A stretch of DNA of 64,000 bases from JBAYOE01 sp050950065 (GTDB taxonomy: Bacteria; Spirochaetota; Spirochaetia; Sphaerochaetales; Sphaerochaetaceae): positions 136,203 through 200,202 of the forward strand of contig JBMNGX010000006.1 of NCBI GenBank assembly GCA_050950065.1, written 5' to 3'. Below the pieces are notes generated by a model that did not search any database, was not told the origin of the DNA, and worked only from the letters and a program-made list of their open reading frames with translations. A program made the position numbers and the translations under genes. Numbering within the stretch: the stretch's first letter is position 1; the number at the start of each line of letters is the position of its first letter. Positions 1 through 8,220 of the stretch are shown in pieces.

Positions 1-83
1 TATATATCAATGGCAAACTAGCTTACTCGTCAATTATTCCTAGTAGAGAAGAGTTGGTCAATGAAATCAAAAAGGTTATGTAA
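1..83 (+). CDS. C-terminal tail of a probable thioredoxin-fold protein (cut by window edge)
   Basis: An open frame enters from the left edge (first whole codon at base 3) and ends at the TAA at 81-83. The 26 visible residues include INGKLAYSS and end IPSREELVNEIKKVM. An 'xINGK...G/S-x-xPSxEE' tail is typical of small thioredoxin-like redox proteins, which often sit in corrinoid methyltransferase clusters. Only the tail is present, so the family call is a guess from pattern. The following gene starts 17 bases later on the same strand, so they are probably one operon. Confidence 0.45.
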   Translation, partial: YINGKLAYSSIIPSREELVNEIKKVM

Positions 84-100
84 CAAAGGGTAAGTAGGGC

Positions 101-808
101 GTGGTCAAAATACGAAAAAAAGATGGAAACTATATTGGTGAAGTTCCTTTTAGCTCCAACTTAGAGAACTATAAAAAAGAGATCAAGTTTGACGAGTTAG
201 ATGATGCACAAGATGATGCTCTTACTTTATATGAAAAAGCAACAAATCTCATAAAACCCACTTTTATCATTAGCGAAAAATTTATTGACCAACAATTAAG
301 GTCAGAAAGTATCACTACAGTAAAAGTGGGTAGTGAAAAGTTTGAGGGTAAAGCCTTAGCTGTTTTAGACTCCATTCACCGAATATTTCCCTATCTAGCA
401 ACTTGTGGTAATCAAGTTGAAAATCTAGATTTATCATCAATAGACTTTTTAGCATTTTATTGGATCGATATTATAAAAATTCAAGCTCTGGATAGCAGTA
501 GAAAAGCAATGCTCTCTTTTGTTAAAGAGAAGTTCGGAATTACAAAACCGCTGAGTCTTAATCCTGGTTCAGGCAATGTTGATATCTGGCCAATAGAACA
601 AATGGGAAATCTATTTAATCTTTTTGGGGGAAAAGAGTTTGTCGAAAAAGAGACAGGCACACAATTGACTCCATCTTCTTTAATGGTGCCCAACAAAAGT
701 GTCGCTGGAATCTTGTTTTCATCAACAAAATACGATTATGAAAGTTGTGCATATTGTGAGAGGCTACACTGCCCCTCGAGAAGGGTGCCATTCAAAGAGC
801 GTTTATAA
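101..808 (+). CDS. MetH-reactivation-domain-like protein (corrinoid protein partner)
   Basis: A stand-alone 235-residue protein resembling the C-terminal reactivation (AdoMet-binding) domain of cobalamin-dependent methionine synthase. The family core is visible as LNPGSGNVDIWPIEQMGNL at about residues 150-170 and LTPSSLMVPNKSVAGI at about 190-203. It ends in a cysteine cluster (C216, C219, C224, followed by PSRR), unlike MetH itself and suggestive of a metal or iron-sulfur site. Such free-standing proteins usually accompany corrinoid proteins and their methyltransferases; the corrinoid protein is not in this window and may lie to the left. The start is GTG with a weak AAAGGG about 10 bases upstream. 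It ends 9 bases from the convergent ROK gene. The family is fairly sure; the exact role is inferred. Confidence 0.75.
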   Translation: MVKIRKKDGNYIGEVPFSSNLENYKKEIKFDELDDAQDDALTLYEKATNLIKPTFIISEKFIDQQLRSESITTVKVGSEKFEGKALAVLDSIHRIFPYLATCGNQVENLDLSSIDFLAFYWIDIIKIQALDSSRKAMLSFVKEKFGITKPLSLNPGSGNVDIWPIEQMGNLFNLFGGKEFVEKETGTQLTPSSLMVPNKSVAGILFSSTKYDYESCAYCERLHCPSRRVPFKERL

Positions 809-817
809 AGACTAATT

Positions 818-2047
818 TTACTTTAAATTGGGATATATGTTTTTGATGAACTGATTAAAAATATAGTAGGCAGACCCTTCAGCAATTGCTTCAAAGTTAG
901 GTTCAACAAATTTCAAGTTAATCTTATTTTTAAATCTAACTAAAGATACCTTTTCCAATTTCTCCTCAACCATTTTGTACCATTTTTTACCAGCTAAACA
1001 GATTTCACCTTCAAATAAAACAATGTCGGGGAACAATATTAAATTTAAATTGCTAATTGCAATAGCTACCCACGATGCTGTTTCATCTAATAGTTTAACT
1101 GCTAAAGGGTCATCCTCTTTAAATGCTTTTATGATTGCATCAAAAGTAACTTCCCCATTTTTAAATATTTGGGAGTTAGGATAATTTTCTCTCTCTGCAT
1201 TCCCATTTTGGATAATTCTTTTTATGTCAGTGAGACTTTCGACACACCCATATCCTCCACATTGACACATTTGTTTGTCATTCGGATTAACAATCATATG
1301 CCCAATTTCACCAATCAAATGTGAATTACTTTCACTTATATTGTCCCTATTATAGATACCCGTGACAAACCCATTTCTTCCAGAATAGATAAGAACAAAC
1401 GAATCAACATCAGCAACTATAGGGTAGTACTTAAAGGCAATTTGAGTCTTTAACCAAATCCAACTATCAACATAAATGGGGATATCAGTTTCCAGTTTTT
1501 CACTGATAATTTGGGCTAAGGGGATATTTATACCCCATGAAGGGAAATAAATAGCATGAACACAAATATCAGTTTTTGTGTTGACTAAAGCGTGAACAGC
1601 AATGGTAATTCCCAAAATATTTGCCTTAGATTTTTGTTCTACGATTGTATCGTATTCTTTTTTAATAAGCTCTGAGATTACCTCTAAATTGCTATTTCTT
1701 TCAAAAGGAACTCTCTTTTGTAATTCGATCTTTAGGTGAAGATTAAAAAGGGTAACTTCCAAAAAATCATATGCGATGTAAAATGTTAGCCCATAGCCAT
1801 AATGTTTATTTAAAGAGTACCTTTCAGGCTTTTTACCCCCAATCTTTGTTGAATCACCTTTTCCAACACTCCTAATTAGTTTTAAGTTAATTAGTTGATC
1901 ATTGATTTTAAAAATTGTGGTTCTACTTAAACCAAGTTGTTCAGCAATTTGTGGGACCGTTAAAACTCTGTTGTTTAAGTAGAGGTCTAACATTAGCTTC
2001 CCATTATTTTGTCTAATATTTTTAGGCTTTTTAATTGAGTTTTGCAT
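818..2047 (-). CDS. ROK-family transcriptional regulator (ROK1)
   Basis: A 409-residue ROK repressor of the XylR/NagC type. A winged helix-turn-helix occupies about residues 25-60 (VPQIAEQLGLSRTTIF). An ASKHA-fold sugar-sensing domain follows, with GEIGH (H250) and the zinc motif CQCGGYGC (C261, C263, C268). The glycine-rich ATP loop of active ROK kinases is not obvious, so it is probably a pure regulator. The ligand is likely an inositol or related polyol, from context. It reads leftward, 78 bases behind the CobW gene, and is probably cotranscribed with it. A second ROK regulator at 6943 is a clear paralogue. ATG start with AGGAAA upstream. Confidence 0.88.
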   Translation of the reverse strand: MQNSIKKPKNIRQNNGKLMLDLYLNNRVLTVPQIAEQLGLSRTTIFKINDQLINLKLIRSVGKGDSTKIGGKKPERYSLNKHYGYGLTFYIAYDFLEVTLFNLHLKIELQKRVPFERNSNLEVISELIKKEYDTIVEQKSKANILGITIAVHALVNTKTDICVHAIYFPSWGINIPLAQIISEKLETDIPIYVDSWIWLKTQIAFKYYPIVADVDSFVLIYSGRNGFVTGIYNRDNISESNSHLIGEIGHMIVNPNDKQMCQCGGYGCVESLTDIKRIIQNGNAERENYPNSQIFKNGEVTFDAIIKAFKEDDPLAVKLLDETASWVAIAISNLNLILFPDIVLFEGEICLAGKKWYKMVEEKLEKVSLVRFKNKINLKFVEPNFEAIAEGSAYYIFNQFIKNIYPNLK

Positions 2048-2125
2048 TATTTCCTAATCCTAAAATTAATAAATTCCTATTTTGAATTGAACCATAACAT
2101 ATTTTTCCTTCTAATAGATAGTTAG

Positions 2126-3112
2126 TTATTCAGTTGCATAGCAAGTTATGGGTAAATCTGAAACATTATTCCAAATTTCATTGACAGTTTGTGGTCCATC
2201 CATATTTGCAGCATGGATACATACCAACCCATATTCCATTGATGCAGGTTTAACTTTCTCTTTAATTGTTAGGTTGGGACCAACGCCACTAACTAAGAGC
2301 GAACTATCATTAATTGTTGGGTGAGGTAAAAACCCTTTCATCCTCAACATTTTAGAGGAAATTTTATGTAAAGCTATCTCTAAAGACTCCTCTTTGTACC
2401 CTTGTGGAGTTAAAATGATGCAACTTTTTGGTCTTCCATGAACACCCCAGCCCTTAAAGGGCTCTAAGTCAAAATCAAAGGTTAATTCCTTTTCTTTAGT
2501 ATCATCAAATAAAAGATTGTAAAGATCTTTTTCAACTATCCCCCATTCAGTGTTGTATAGAGGGGCAAGTGGCCTAAGTTTGTTAATCTGGTTAGTTAAA
2601 TTTTCAAGTTCTCTTTTATCAACTAAATCGGTTTTATTAATTAAAAACCAATCGCTAAACATAATTTGTTCTTCAATGGTATTTAAAGCTTTAAAAAGAG
2701 GCTCAAAGCGTTGGGCATCAATAACACACAACATCCCATTATAACTAATTTTATTTTTAGTTTGTTTTTTAATAATTGAGACAATTTCAAGCATGGGAGA
2801 GGGCTTTGCCAAACCAGAAGTTTCAACAATTATATAATCTGGTTGAAACTGCAAACTATTTTCTACCGACTCAATAAAAGATCCACTTAAGCAACTACAA
2901 AATATTTGTCCACCTGAGAGATTTTTATATGAAACTACCTCTTCAGACTTTTCAACTAGTGCATCGTCAATTACGATTGAACCAAAGTCGTTTAAAATAA
3001 GAGCTACTTTTTCTTTTTTTAAGTGATTTAATAAATTGTTAATAAGGGTTGTTTTTCCCGACCCCAAAAAGCCTGTAATTAAAATAAGCTTAGCTGTTTT
3101 ATTCTCTATCAT
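2126..3112 (-). CDS. CobW/COG0523-type GTPase, putative metal or cofactor chaperone
   Basis: A 328-residue P-loop GTPase of the CobW/HypB/UreG group. It has Walker A GFLGSGKTT (residues 14-22), a Walker-B-like segment after YIIVETSG, and the guanine specificity motif NKTD at about 160. Where COG0523 members carry CxCC, this protein has FCSCL (C72, C74), so one cysteine is missing. A C-terminal domain of about 110 residues follows. Family members deliver Zn, Co, Ni or Fe, or act in corrinoid activation. Beside a MetH-reactivation protein, a corrinoid link is plausible but not proven. The start is ATG with AGGAG 11 bases upstream. Confidence 0.8.
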   Translation of the reverse strand: MIENKTAKLILITGFLGSGKTTLINNLLNHLKKEKVALILNDFGSIVIDDALVEKSEEVVSYKNLSGGQIFCSCLSGSFIESVENSLQFQPDYIIVETSGLAKPSPMLEIVSIIKKQTKNKISYNGMLCVIDAQRFEPLFKALNTIEEQIMFSDWFLINKTDLVDKRELENLTNQINKLRPLAPLYNTEWGIVEKDLYNLLFDDTKEKELTFDFDLEPFKGWGVHGRPKSCIILTPQGYKEESLEIALHKISSKMLRMKGFLPHPTINDSSLLVSGVGPNLTIKEKVKPASMEYGLVCIHAANMDGPQTVNEIWNNVSDLPITCYATE

Positions 3113-3206
3113 ACTTACATTTACTCCTAAAGTTGAAGTTTAACTTCTTTAGTAAATAGGAGCAATAGGAGGGGGTGCTAAAAGGGGTAAAAGAGGGCAA
3201 AAAAGC

Positions 3207-3235
3207 TTTACAAATTAGTTTAGTTAGTATACAAT
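3207..3235 (+). promoter_or_regulatory. Sigma-70 promoter of the iolG operon
   Basis: TTTACA (3207-3212), a 17-base spacer and TACAAT (3230-3235), 40 bases before the iolG start. Two operator-like elements overlap or directly follow the -10 box, so the promoter looks tightly repressed. Confidence 0.75.
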
Positions 3236-3246
3236 GTTAACAAATG
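3221..3246 (+). promoter_or_regulatory. Candidate ROK-type operator (site A)
   Basis: TAGTTAGTAT followed by GTTAACAAATG, covering the -10 box and start region of the iolG promoter. The GTTAACAAA core recurs before the ROK2 gene, before the 14778 operon and before the first transporter operon. Bacillus XylR-type ROK operators have a similar TTAGTT...AACAAACTAA layout. Which regulator binds is inferred. Confidence 0.5.
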
Positions 3247-3258
3247 CAAGCGTATGCA
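3245..3258 (+). promoter_or_regulatory. LacI-type operator before iolG
   Basis: TGCAAGCGTATGCA, a near-palindrome with a central CG as in LacI/GalR operators. It lies just downstream of the -10 box. A copy with one difference (TGCAATCGTATGCA) overlaps the -10 of the LacI1 gene at 14606-14619. Confidence 0.65.
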
Positions 3259-3274
3259 TAATATAGGGGGAAAT

Positions 3275-4285
3275 ATGAAGGAAATTACATTAGGAATCAT
3301 TGGTGCTGGAAGAATTGCTTATGTCCATGCTAACAACATTCAGCGTAACATAGTTGGGGCAAAAGTTAAGAGTATTAGTGATCCATACTTAAGCGATGAT
3401 GCGCGCAAATGGATAGCAGATCTTGGTATTGAAGTTGTTACCGACTCTTACAAAGATTTACTTGATGACAAAGAAATTGATGCAATTGTAATTTGTTCTC
3501 CAACTGATACCCACTCCGAAATGATTAGAGCTTCGGTCAAAGCTGGTAAAGATGTCTTTTGTGAAAAGCCTTTAGATTTAGATTCTAATGAGATTAGAAA
3601 AACACTAGATATTGTTAAAGAGACAGGTAAAAAAGTGATGGTTGGTTTTAATCGCCGCTTTGATCACAACTTTGCTGCAGTTCAAGAGGCTGTTGCCACT
3701 AAAAGAATTGGAGATTTGCACTTAGTACGTATTACCAGCAGGGACCCATCTCCACCACCAGTAAGTTATGTAAAATCATCTGGCGGTCTATTTAAAGATA
3801 TGACAATTCACGATTTTGACATGGCTAGATTTTTAACCGGTAGTGAAGCTGTGGAAGTTTTCGCTTATGGTGCAGTATTAGTAGACCCTGAAATAGGAAA
3901 AGCTGGAGACATCGATACAGCAGTTGTAGTTATGAAGATGGAAAACGGTTCAATAGTTTATATCGACAACTCTCGTGAAGCAGTTTACGGATACGACCAA
4001 AGGGCAGAGGTCTTTGGTACCAAAGGTGCTATGGAGAGTCAAAATGATCTTCCTCACACTGCAGTATTTAGCGGTAAAGATGGAGTTGTTGCCGAAAAAC
4101 CACTTTATTTCTTCTTAGAGCGTTACAACGAAGCTTACATCTTAGAAATGAAAGCATTTGTTGATGCAATTAAAGATGGCAAAGAGGTTCCAGTGATTGG
4201 AATTGATGGCTTAAATAGTGTTTTAATTGCAGAAGCTGCTTTAGAGTCTTTGAAAACTGGTAAAAGTACAAAAGTTAAATATTAG
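3275..4285 (+). CDS. iolG: Inositol 2-dehydrogenase
   Basis: A 336-residue Gfo/Idh/MocA oxidoreductase that oxidises myo-inositol to scyllo-inosose with NAD. The Rossmann motif GAGRIAYVH is at the N-terminus, then CEKPLDLD (catalytic Lys), GFNRRFDHNF, and DMTIHDFDMARFL, whose D-x3-H matches the Asp/His pair of Bacillus subtilis IolG. An in-frame ATG at 3254 lies inside the LacI-type operator. The real start is taken as 3275, which has AGGGGG five bases upstream. It is first gene of iolG-iolI-iolB-iolE, with short gaps. Regulation is probably by LacI1 and a ROK protein. Confidence 0.9.
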   Translation: MKEITLGIIGAGRIAYVHANNIQRNIVGAKVKSISDPYLSDDARKWIADLGIEVVTDSYKDLLDDKEIDAIVICSPTDTHSEMIRASVKAGKDVFCEKPLDLDSNEIRKTLDIVKETGKKVMVGFNRRFDHNFAAVQEAVATKRIGDLHLVRITSRDPSPPPVSYVKSSGGLFKDMTIHDFDMARFLTGSEAVEVFAYGAVLVDPEIGKAGDIDTAVVVMKMENGSIVYIDNSREAVYGYDQRAEVFGTKGAMESQNDLPHTAVFSGKDGVVAEKPLYFFLERYNEAYILEMKAFVDAIKDGKEVPVIGIDGLNSVLIAEAALESLKTGKSTKVKY

Positions 4286-4293
4286 GTGAAAAT

Positions 4294-5106
4294 ATGAGAG
4301 TAGGATTAAATCGAATTACAATGCCCAATGTTCCACTATTTGAATTTATGCAACAGGCAAAAAAAATGGGTTTTGATGGAATTGAAGTTCGTAACGATCT
4401 AATGGGAAAAGAAATTTTAGATAACATTGATCCTAAAGAGGTTAAAAAAATGGGTGATGAGCTTGGTCTTGAGCTCGTCACCATTAATGCCTTACAAAGA
4501 TTTAATGATGATCAAAAATTCTTAGAAGAGCGTTATGAGGAATTAAAAGGTTTAGTAACACTAGCAAATGAGGCTGGAATTAATGCAGTTGTGTTAGTTC
4601 CAGTAAACGACCCCGATGATAAAAGAAGCTACGAGCAAAGAATGGAAGATACCATTGCTGCTTTAGATAAATATGGACCTCTTTTTGAAGAGATGAAAGT
4701 TCAAGGTTTAGTTGAACCGTTAGGATTTGAGATTTGTAGTTTAAGATTCAAAAGTGATGCAGTTAAAGCTATAAATCAATCTAAGTTTAAATCTAACTAC
4801 GCTATTGTTCACGACACTTTCCACCACTATTTAGCTGAAGAAGATCTGTTCTTTCCTAAAGAAACAGGTCTAATTCACCTTTCAGGCGTGCTACCTGGCA
4901 AAGAGATGAAAGATATTAGTGATGCTGATAGAATTTTAGTTAATAATGATGATGTTATGGGAAACAAAGAGCAAGTTGATGAGTTAGTTAGGCTTGGGTA
5001 TGATGGATATGCATGTTATGAATGTTTCTCAGAAGAGGTTCAGAACTTTGACTTAACTACTTTGAAAGAGAAAGTCAAAGAGAGTGATAACCTCCTTTTC
5101 TCATAA
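4294..5106 (+). CDS. iolI: Sugar phosphate isomerase/epimerase, 2-keto-myo-inositol isomerase-like
   Basis: A 270-residue TIM-barrel protein of the AP-endonuclease-2 superfamily resembling IolI, which interconverts inosose isomers. Visible features are the N-terminal GLNRITMPN strand, GFDGIEVR, LVTINALQRFND, a central EPLGFE, IVHDTFHHYL with metal-ligand Asp/His, and a C-terminal CYECFSEE. These fit a divalent-metal site built from Glu, Asp, His and Glu. It begins 8 bases after iolG, with AGGTGA as ribosome site. IolI is the best match by pattern and neighbours; another inosose isomerase activity is possible. Confidence 0.78.
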   Translation: MRVGLNRITMPNVPLFEFMQQAKKMGFDGIEVRNDLMGKEILDNIDPKEVKKMGDELGLELVTINALQRFNDDQKFLEERYEELKGLVTLANEAGINAVVLVPVNDPDDKRSYEQRMEDTIAALDKYGPLFEEMKVQGLVEPLGFEICSLRFKSDAVKAINQSKFKSNYAIVHDTFHHYLAEEDLFFPKETGLIHLSGVLPGKEMKDISDADRILVNNDDVMGNKEQVDELVRLGYDGYACYECFSEEVQNFDLTTLKEKVKESDNLLFS

Positions 5107-5125
5107 CAGAAGGAGTTAATTTATA

Positions 5126-5935
5126 ATGGTTGTAAGAAAAGAAAAACCTTTTGAAAAAGGGTATCAAGCAATTACCGAGTTACACGGTAAACATAAAGAA
5201 ATGATGCTCGATTTTGGAATTCTTACTTTAGACAAAGGGGATACTTACAGTTGTAACAAAGCTTTAGAGCGTGCCTACCTTTTAATCAAAGGGGAGGTTG
5301 AGTTTGTTTGGGAGAATAACAAAGAGATTGGGAAAAGATTTTCTTGTTTTGATGAGTCTCCCACTGTTTTGCATGTTCCCAAAAATGTTGAAATTACAAT
5401 TAGAGCGATTGAAAATAGCGAACTGTGTGTCGAAAGAACTGAAAACGAGAAAGAGTTTGCCAGCAAATTTTATAAACCAGAAGATATTAGAAGTGATGTT
5501 TTTGGCGCTGGTGTTTTAAATGAAGCCTCAATAAGAACTGTTAGAACAGTTTTTGATGGAGAGATCAATCCCGACTCAAACATGGTATTAGGAGAGGTTA
5601 TTAACCACCCAGGAAAGTGGTCTAGTTATCCTCCTCATGACCATCCCCACCCTGAAATTTACCATTATCGCCTATTTCCAAAGCAAGGATTTGGAGTCTC
5701 CTTGTTTGATGAAGAGCCTATGTTGGTAAAAGATGGTGACACATCTTTAATCCTCCCCGATAAAACTCACTCCCAAGTGGCTGGGGCAGGGTATGCGATG
5801 TATTACATCTGGATGATTCCCCACCTCCCACACGATAGGTGGCTCCCTTCGACTCGCTACTTCAGAGGTGAACACGATTGGATGTTAGAAAAAGATGTTA
5901 AAGTGTGGCCCGAAAGGCCCTATGAAGAACAGTAA
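5126..5935 (+). CDS. iolB: 5-deoxy-glucuronate isomerase
   Basis: A 269-residue IolB, a bicupin that converts 5-deoxy-D-glucuronate to 5-dehydro-2-deoxy-D-gluconate after IolD. The signature metal-binding run PPHDHPHPEIYHYR sits in the second cupin at about residues 170-183. GFGVSLFDEE and the WMIPHLPHDRWLPS block follow. Length and motif order match the family. The start is ATG with AGAAGGAG about 10 bases upstream. It lies between iolI and iolE, with gaps under 20 bases, so the four genes are cotranscribed. Cytosolic. Confidence 0.93.
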   Translation: MVVRKEKPFEKGYQAITELHGKHKEMMLDFGILTLDKGDTYSCNKALERAYLLIKGEVEFVWENNKEIGKRFSCFDESPTVLHVPKNVEITIRAIENSELCVERTENEKEFASKFYKPEDIRSDVFGAGVLNEASIRTVRTVFDGEINPDSNMVLGEVINHPGKWSSYPPHDHPHPEIYHYRLFPKQGFGVSLFDEEPMLVKDGDTSLILPDKTHSQVAGAGYAMYYIWMIPHLPHDRWLPSTRYFRGEHDWMLEKDVKVWPERPYEEQ

Positions 5936-5952
5936 TAATTAAGAGGTAATTT

Positions 5953-6846
5953 ATGGATAAAAATAGGGTAAAACTTGCAATAGCACCCATCGGCTGGACA
6001 AATGATGATATGCCAGATTTAGGAAGAGAGAATACTTTTGAGCAAACTATAAGTGAGATGGCATTAGCTGGCTTTAGTGGAACAGAGGTGGGAAACAAAT
6101 ATCCGAAAGACCCATCCGTTTTAAAAAAGTATTTAGATCTAAGAGGATTGCAAGTTTGTAACCAATGGTTCAGTAGCTACTTAACAACTAACGAGTTCGA
6201 TGATGTTAAAAAAGCTTTTGTGGCACAACTTGATTTTCTTGAGCCATTAGGGGCTAAAGTTATAGGACCTGCAGAGCAAGGCTTAAGTGTGCAAGGTCAA
6301 CTTACAACTCCAGTTCTATCAGGTAAACCATATTTCACAGACGATATGTGGAAAAAGTTAACTACAGGCTTGAATGAATTAGGTAAAATTGCAGCGGATC
6401 GAGATTTCAAACTTTGTTACCATCACCACATGGGAACTGGATGTCAAACTGTTGATGAAGTTGACCGATTGATGGAAGAGACTGATCCTAAATATGTTCA
6501 CCTTTTATATGATAGTGGTCACTTTGCTTTTTCAAGCCATGACCCTGTTGAGATGGTAGAAAGGTACATCGACCGAATTGGACACGTCCACTTAAAAGAT
6601 CTTAGAAGTGATGTCTTTGCAGCTGTTCAAAAAGATGATATGAGTTTCTTGGATGCCGTGAGGGCTGGAGTTTTTACTGTCCCTGGAGATGGCTCAATTG
6701 ACTTCCCATCAATTTTCAAAGTTTTAAAAGAGAGTGGATATGAGGGGTGGATGGTTGTTGAGGCTGAACAAGATCCGGCTAAGGCAAATCCATTTGAATA
6801 TGCTTTAAAAGCACGCTCTTATATTAAAGAGCATACTCAATTATAA
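5953..6846 (+). CDS. iolE: Myo-inosose-2 dehydratase
   Basis: A 297-residue TIM-barrel dehydratase that converts scyllo-inosose to 3D-(3,5/4)-trihydroxycyclohexane-1,2-dione, the IolD substrate. The N-terminal IAPIGWTNDDMPDLG is diagnostic of IolE. FSGTEVGNKYP, CYHHHMGTGCQT, LLYDSGHFAF and HVHLKDLR supply the expected metal-site His, Asp and Glu residues. It is last gene of the first iol operon. No clear terminator follows; the next promoter (ROK2) starts about 50 bases downstream. Confidence 0.93.
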   Translation: MDKNRVKLAIAPIGWTNDDMPDLGRENTFEQTISEMALAGFSGTEVGNKYPKDPSVLKKYLDLRGLQVCNQWFSSYLTTNEFDDVKKAFVAQLDFLEPLGAKVIGPAEQGLSVQGQLTTPVLSGKPYFTDDMWKKLTTGLNELGKIAADRDFKLCYHHHMGTGCQTVDEVDRLMEETDPKYVHLLYDSGHFAFSSHDPVEMVERYIDRIGHVHLKDLRSDVFAAVQKDDMSFLDAVRAGVFTVPGDGSIDFPSIFKVLKESGYEGWMVVEAEQDPAKANPFEYALKARSYIKEHTQL

Positions 6847-6875
6847 AAGGAGATAAGGCCTCTTTGGATAAGAAC

Positions 6876-6907
6876 TTAGTTAGTAAGTAATCGTTGTTAA
6901 CAAACTA
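6876..6907 (+). promoter_or_regulatory. Candidate ROK operator (site B) before the ROK2 gene
   Basis: TTAGTTAGTAA (6876-6886) and TTAACAAACTA (6897-6907) form an imperfect inverted repeat with a 10-base centre, like XylR-type ROK operators. It covers the -35 box of the ROK2 promoter, so autorepression is the simplest reading. Confidence 0.55.
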
Positions 6908-6922
6908 GCTTTATGGTAAACT
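6894..6922 (+). promoter_or_regulatory. Candidate promoter of the ROK2 gene
   Basis: TTGTTA (6894-6899), 17-base spacer, TAAACT (6917-6922); each box matches four of six consensus bases. It is moderately supported by the two dyads that overlap it. Confidence 0.45.
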
Positions 6923-6934
6923 AGAACCATAAAG
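6909..6934 (+). promoter_or_regulatory. Perfect 9-bp inverted repeat abutting the ROK2 ribosome site
   Basis: CTTTATGGT, 8 bases, ACCATAAAG. The right arm runs into the AAAGGAG ribosome site (6931-6937) of ROK2. It may be a DNA operator across the -10 box or, if transcription starts upstream, an RNA hairpin hiding the ribosome site. Confidence 0.5.
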
Positions 6935-6942
6935 GAGATGAA

Positions 6943-8181
6943 ATGAGAATCCATCGAGGCCAAAATCCTGCTTCTATCCGTTTAAACAACATCCGTTTAA
7001 TGGTCAATGTTATCCGACAAGAAGATAACATTACGATTCCAGAATTAGCAAAAAAAGTTCGTTTGAGTAAGACGACTGTTTGGAAAACAGTAGACTATTT
7101 TATACAAAATGAGTTAATTGTTAACATAGGTAAGGGCAATACTTCTGAAGAGGGGGGAAAGAAACCCGATCTTTTCAAATTTAATAAAAACTTTGGCTAC
7201 ATCATTACCATAGCCCTTTATGGTCACTATATTTCGTGTGCCCTTGCAGATGCAAATGCAAATATATTTCATGAAGAAAGAGTTAATATTAAAGTTAATG
7301 AATCATTGGAGAGAGTCGTTTCAATAATTGTATCTCTAATAGACAAATGGCAAAATCCTACAAAGTACATTCAAGAAACTAAAAATCTCATTGGAATTGT
7401 TTTTGCACTTTCTGGAGTTGTTGACTCAAAAAAGGGAGTTGTCTTTACCTCTTCCCGTTTTAGATCATGGCCACAAAATGCCCCTTTGCTAGAAAAAATT
7501 AAAGAACAAGTCGAATTAAAAGCTCCTTATTACATAGATAACTACAACCGCTACAGTGTTTATGGGGAAAAAGCGAAAGGCTCTTTTGAATCTTTTTCTG
7601 ACATCTTTATGATATTTGCCTCAGAGAACGGAGTAGGGGGAGCAATGATTTCAGACAATGAAATTCAAAGAGGACACAACTACTTAATTGGTGAAGTTGG
7701 TCATATGAAAATAAATAGTCAAGATACAGAGAGATGTCACTGTGGTGGTTATGGGTGCTTTGAACAACAAATTTCAATTGAAAGGTTATTAAACAGAGCT
7801 AAATCTTTAGGTGCTAATTACCCAGATAGTGAGTTGAATAATGAAAGTGAGTTAAATTTGCAATCTATATTTGACTATTCAAATAAAAATGATGTGTTAG
7901 CCACCAAACTTATTGATGAGATAGCTTTGTGGTTTGCAATTGCGTTTCAAACAATTGCTTTGACAATTGATCCACAACTTATTTTAATTGGGGGCTCTTA
8001 TAAAACAGCAGGAAAATACCTAATCAAAAAAATTAAAGAGTATCTAAAAGAGGTGTCGTTAGTTGATATGGAAAAACGAGTCACTATTGATTATTCAGAA
8101 TATGGTGATGAGGGAGTATTGATTGGAGGTGCTTGCTACGGCTTTGATACCTATTTTAATAATTACCAAATAATTGAATAA
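6943..8181 (+). CDS. ROK-family transcriptional regulator (ROK2)
   Basis: A 412-residue ROK repressor paralogous to the one at 818-2047. The N-terminal HTH (TIPELAKKVRLSKTTVWK, about residues 30-50) is followed by a sugar-kinase-like domain with ENGVGGAM, GEVGHMK and the zinc motif CHCGGYGC. It directly follows the iolGIBE operon and is preceded by its own promoter and two dyads, which argues for autoregulation and control of iol promoters. The ATG has AAAGGAG six bases upstream. The ligand is probably an inositol or a pathway intermediate (inference). Confidence 0.88.
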   Translation: MRIHRGQNPASIRLNNIRLMVNVIRQEDNITIPELAKKVRLSKTTVWKTVDYFIQNELIVNIGKGNTSEEGGKKPDLFKFNKNFGYIITIALYGHYISCALADANANIFHEERVNIKVNESLERVVSIIVSLIDKWQNPTKYIQETKNLIGIVFALSGVVDSKKGVVFTSSRFRSWPQNAPLLEKIKEQVELKAPYYIDNYNRYSVYGEKAKGSFESFSDIFMIFASENGVGGAMISDNEIQRGHNYLIGEVGHMKINSQDTERCHCGGYGCFEQQISIERLLNRAKSLGANYPDSELNNESELNLQSIFDYSNKNDVLATKLIDEIALWFAIAFQTIALTIDPQLILIGGSYKTAGKYLIKKIKEYLKEVSLVDMEKRVTIDYSEYGDEGVLIGGACYGFDTYFNNYQIIE

Positions 8182-8185
8182 AAAA

Positions 8186-8206
8186 AGTGGGGGAATGTCC
8201 CCCACT
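8186..8206 (-). terminator. Rho-independent terminator of the first transporter operon
   Basis: AGTGGGGGA / TCCCCCACT, a 9-bp GC-rich stem with a 3-base loop, between convergent ROK2 and the URO-D gene. Read on the minus strand it is followed by a run of six or more T, so it mainly stops leftward transcription. Confidence 0.85.
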
Positions 8207-8220
8207 ATGTAACATTTAAA

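Noticed and set aside
3113..3206. Possible cobalamin riboswitch before the CobW gene
   Set aside because: The leader can form a small hairpin, but no B12-box-like conserved core is visible and the length is too short.
3254..3274. Earlier ATG for iolG at 3254
   Set aside because: It lies within the LacI-type operator with no ribosome site; ATG at 3275 has AGGGGG.
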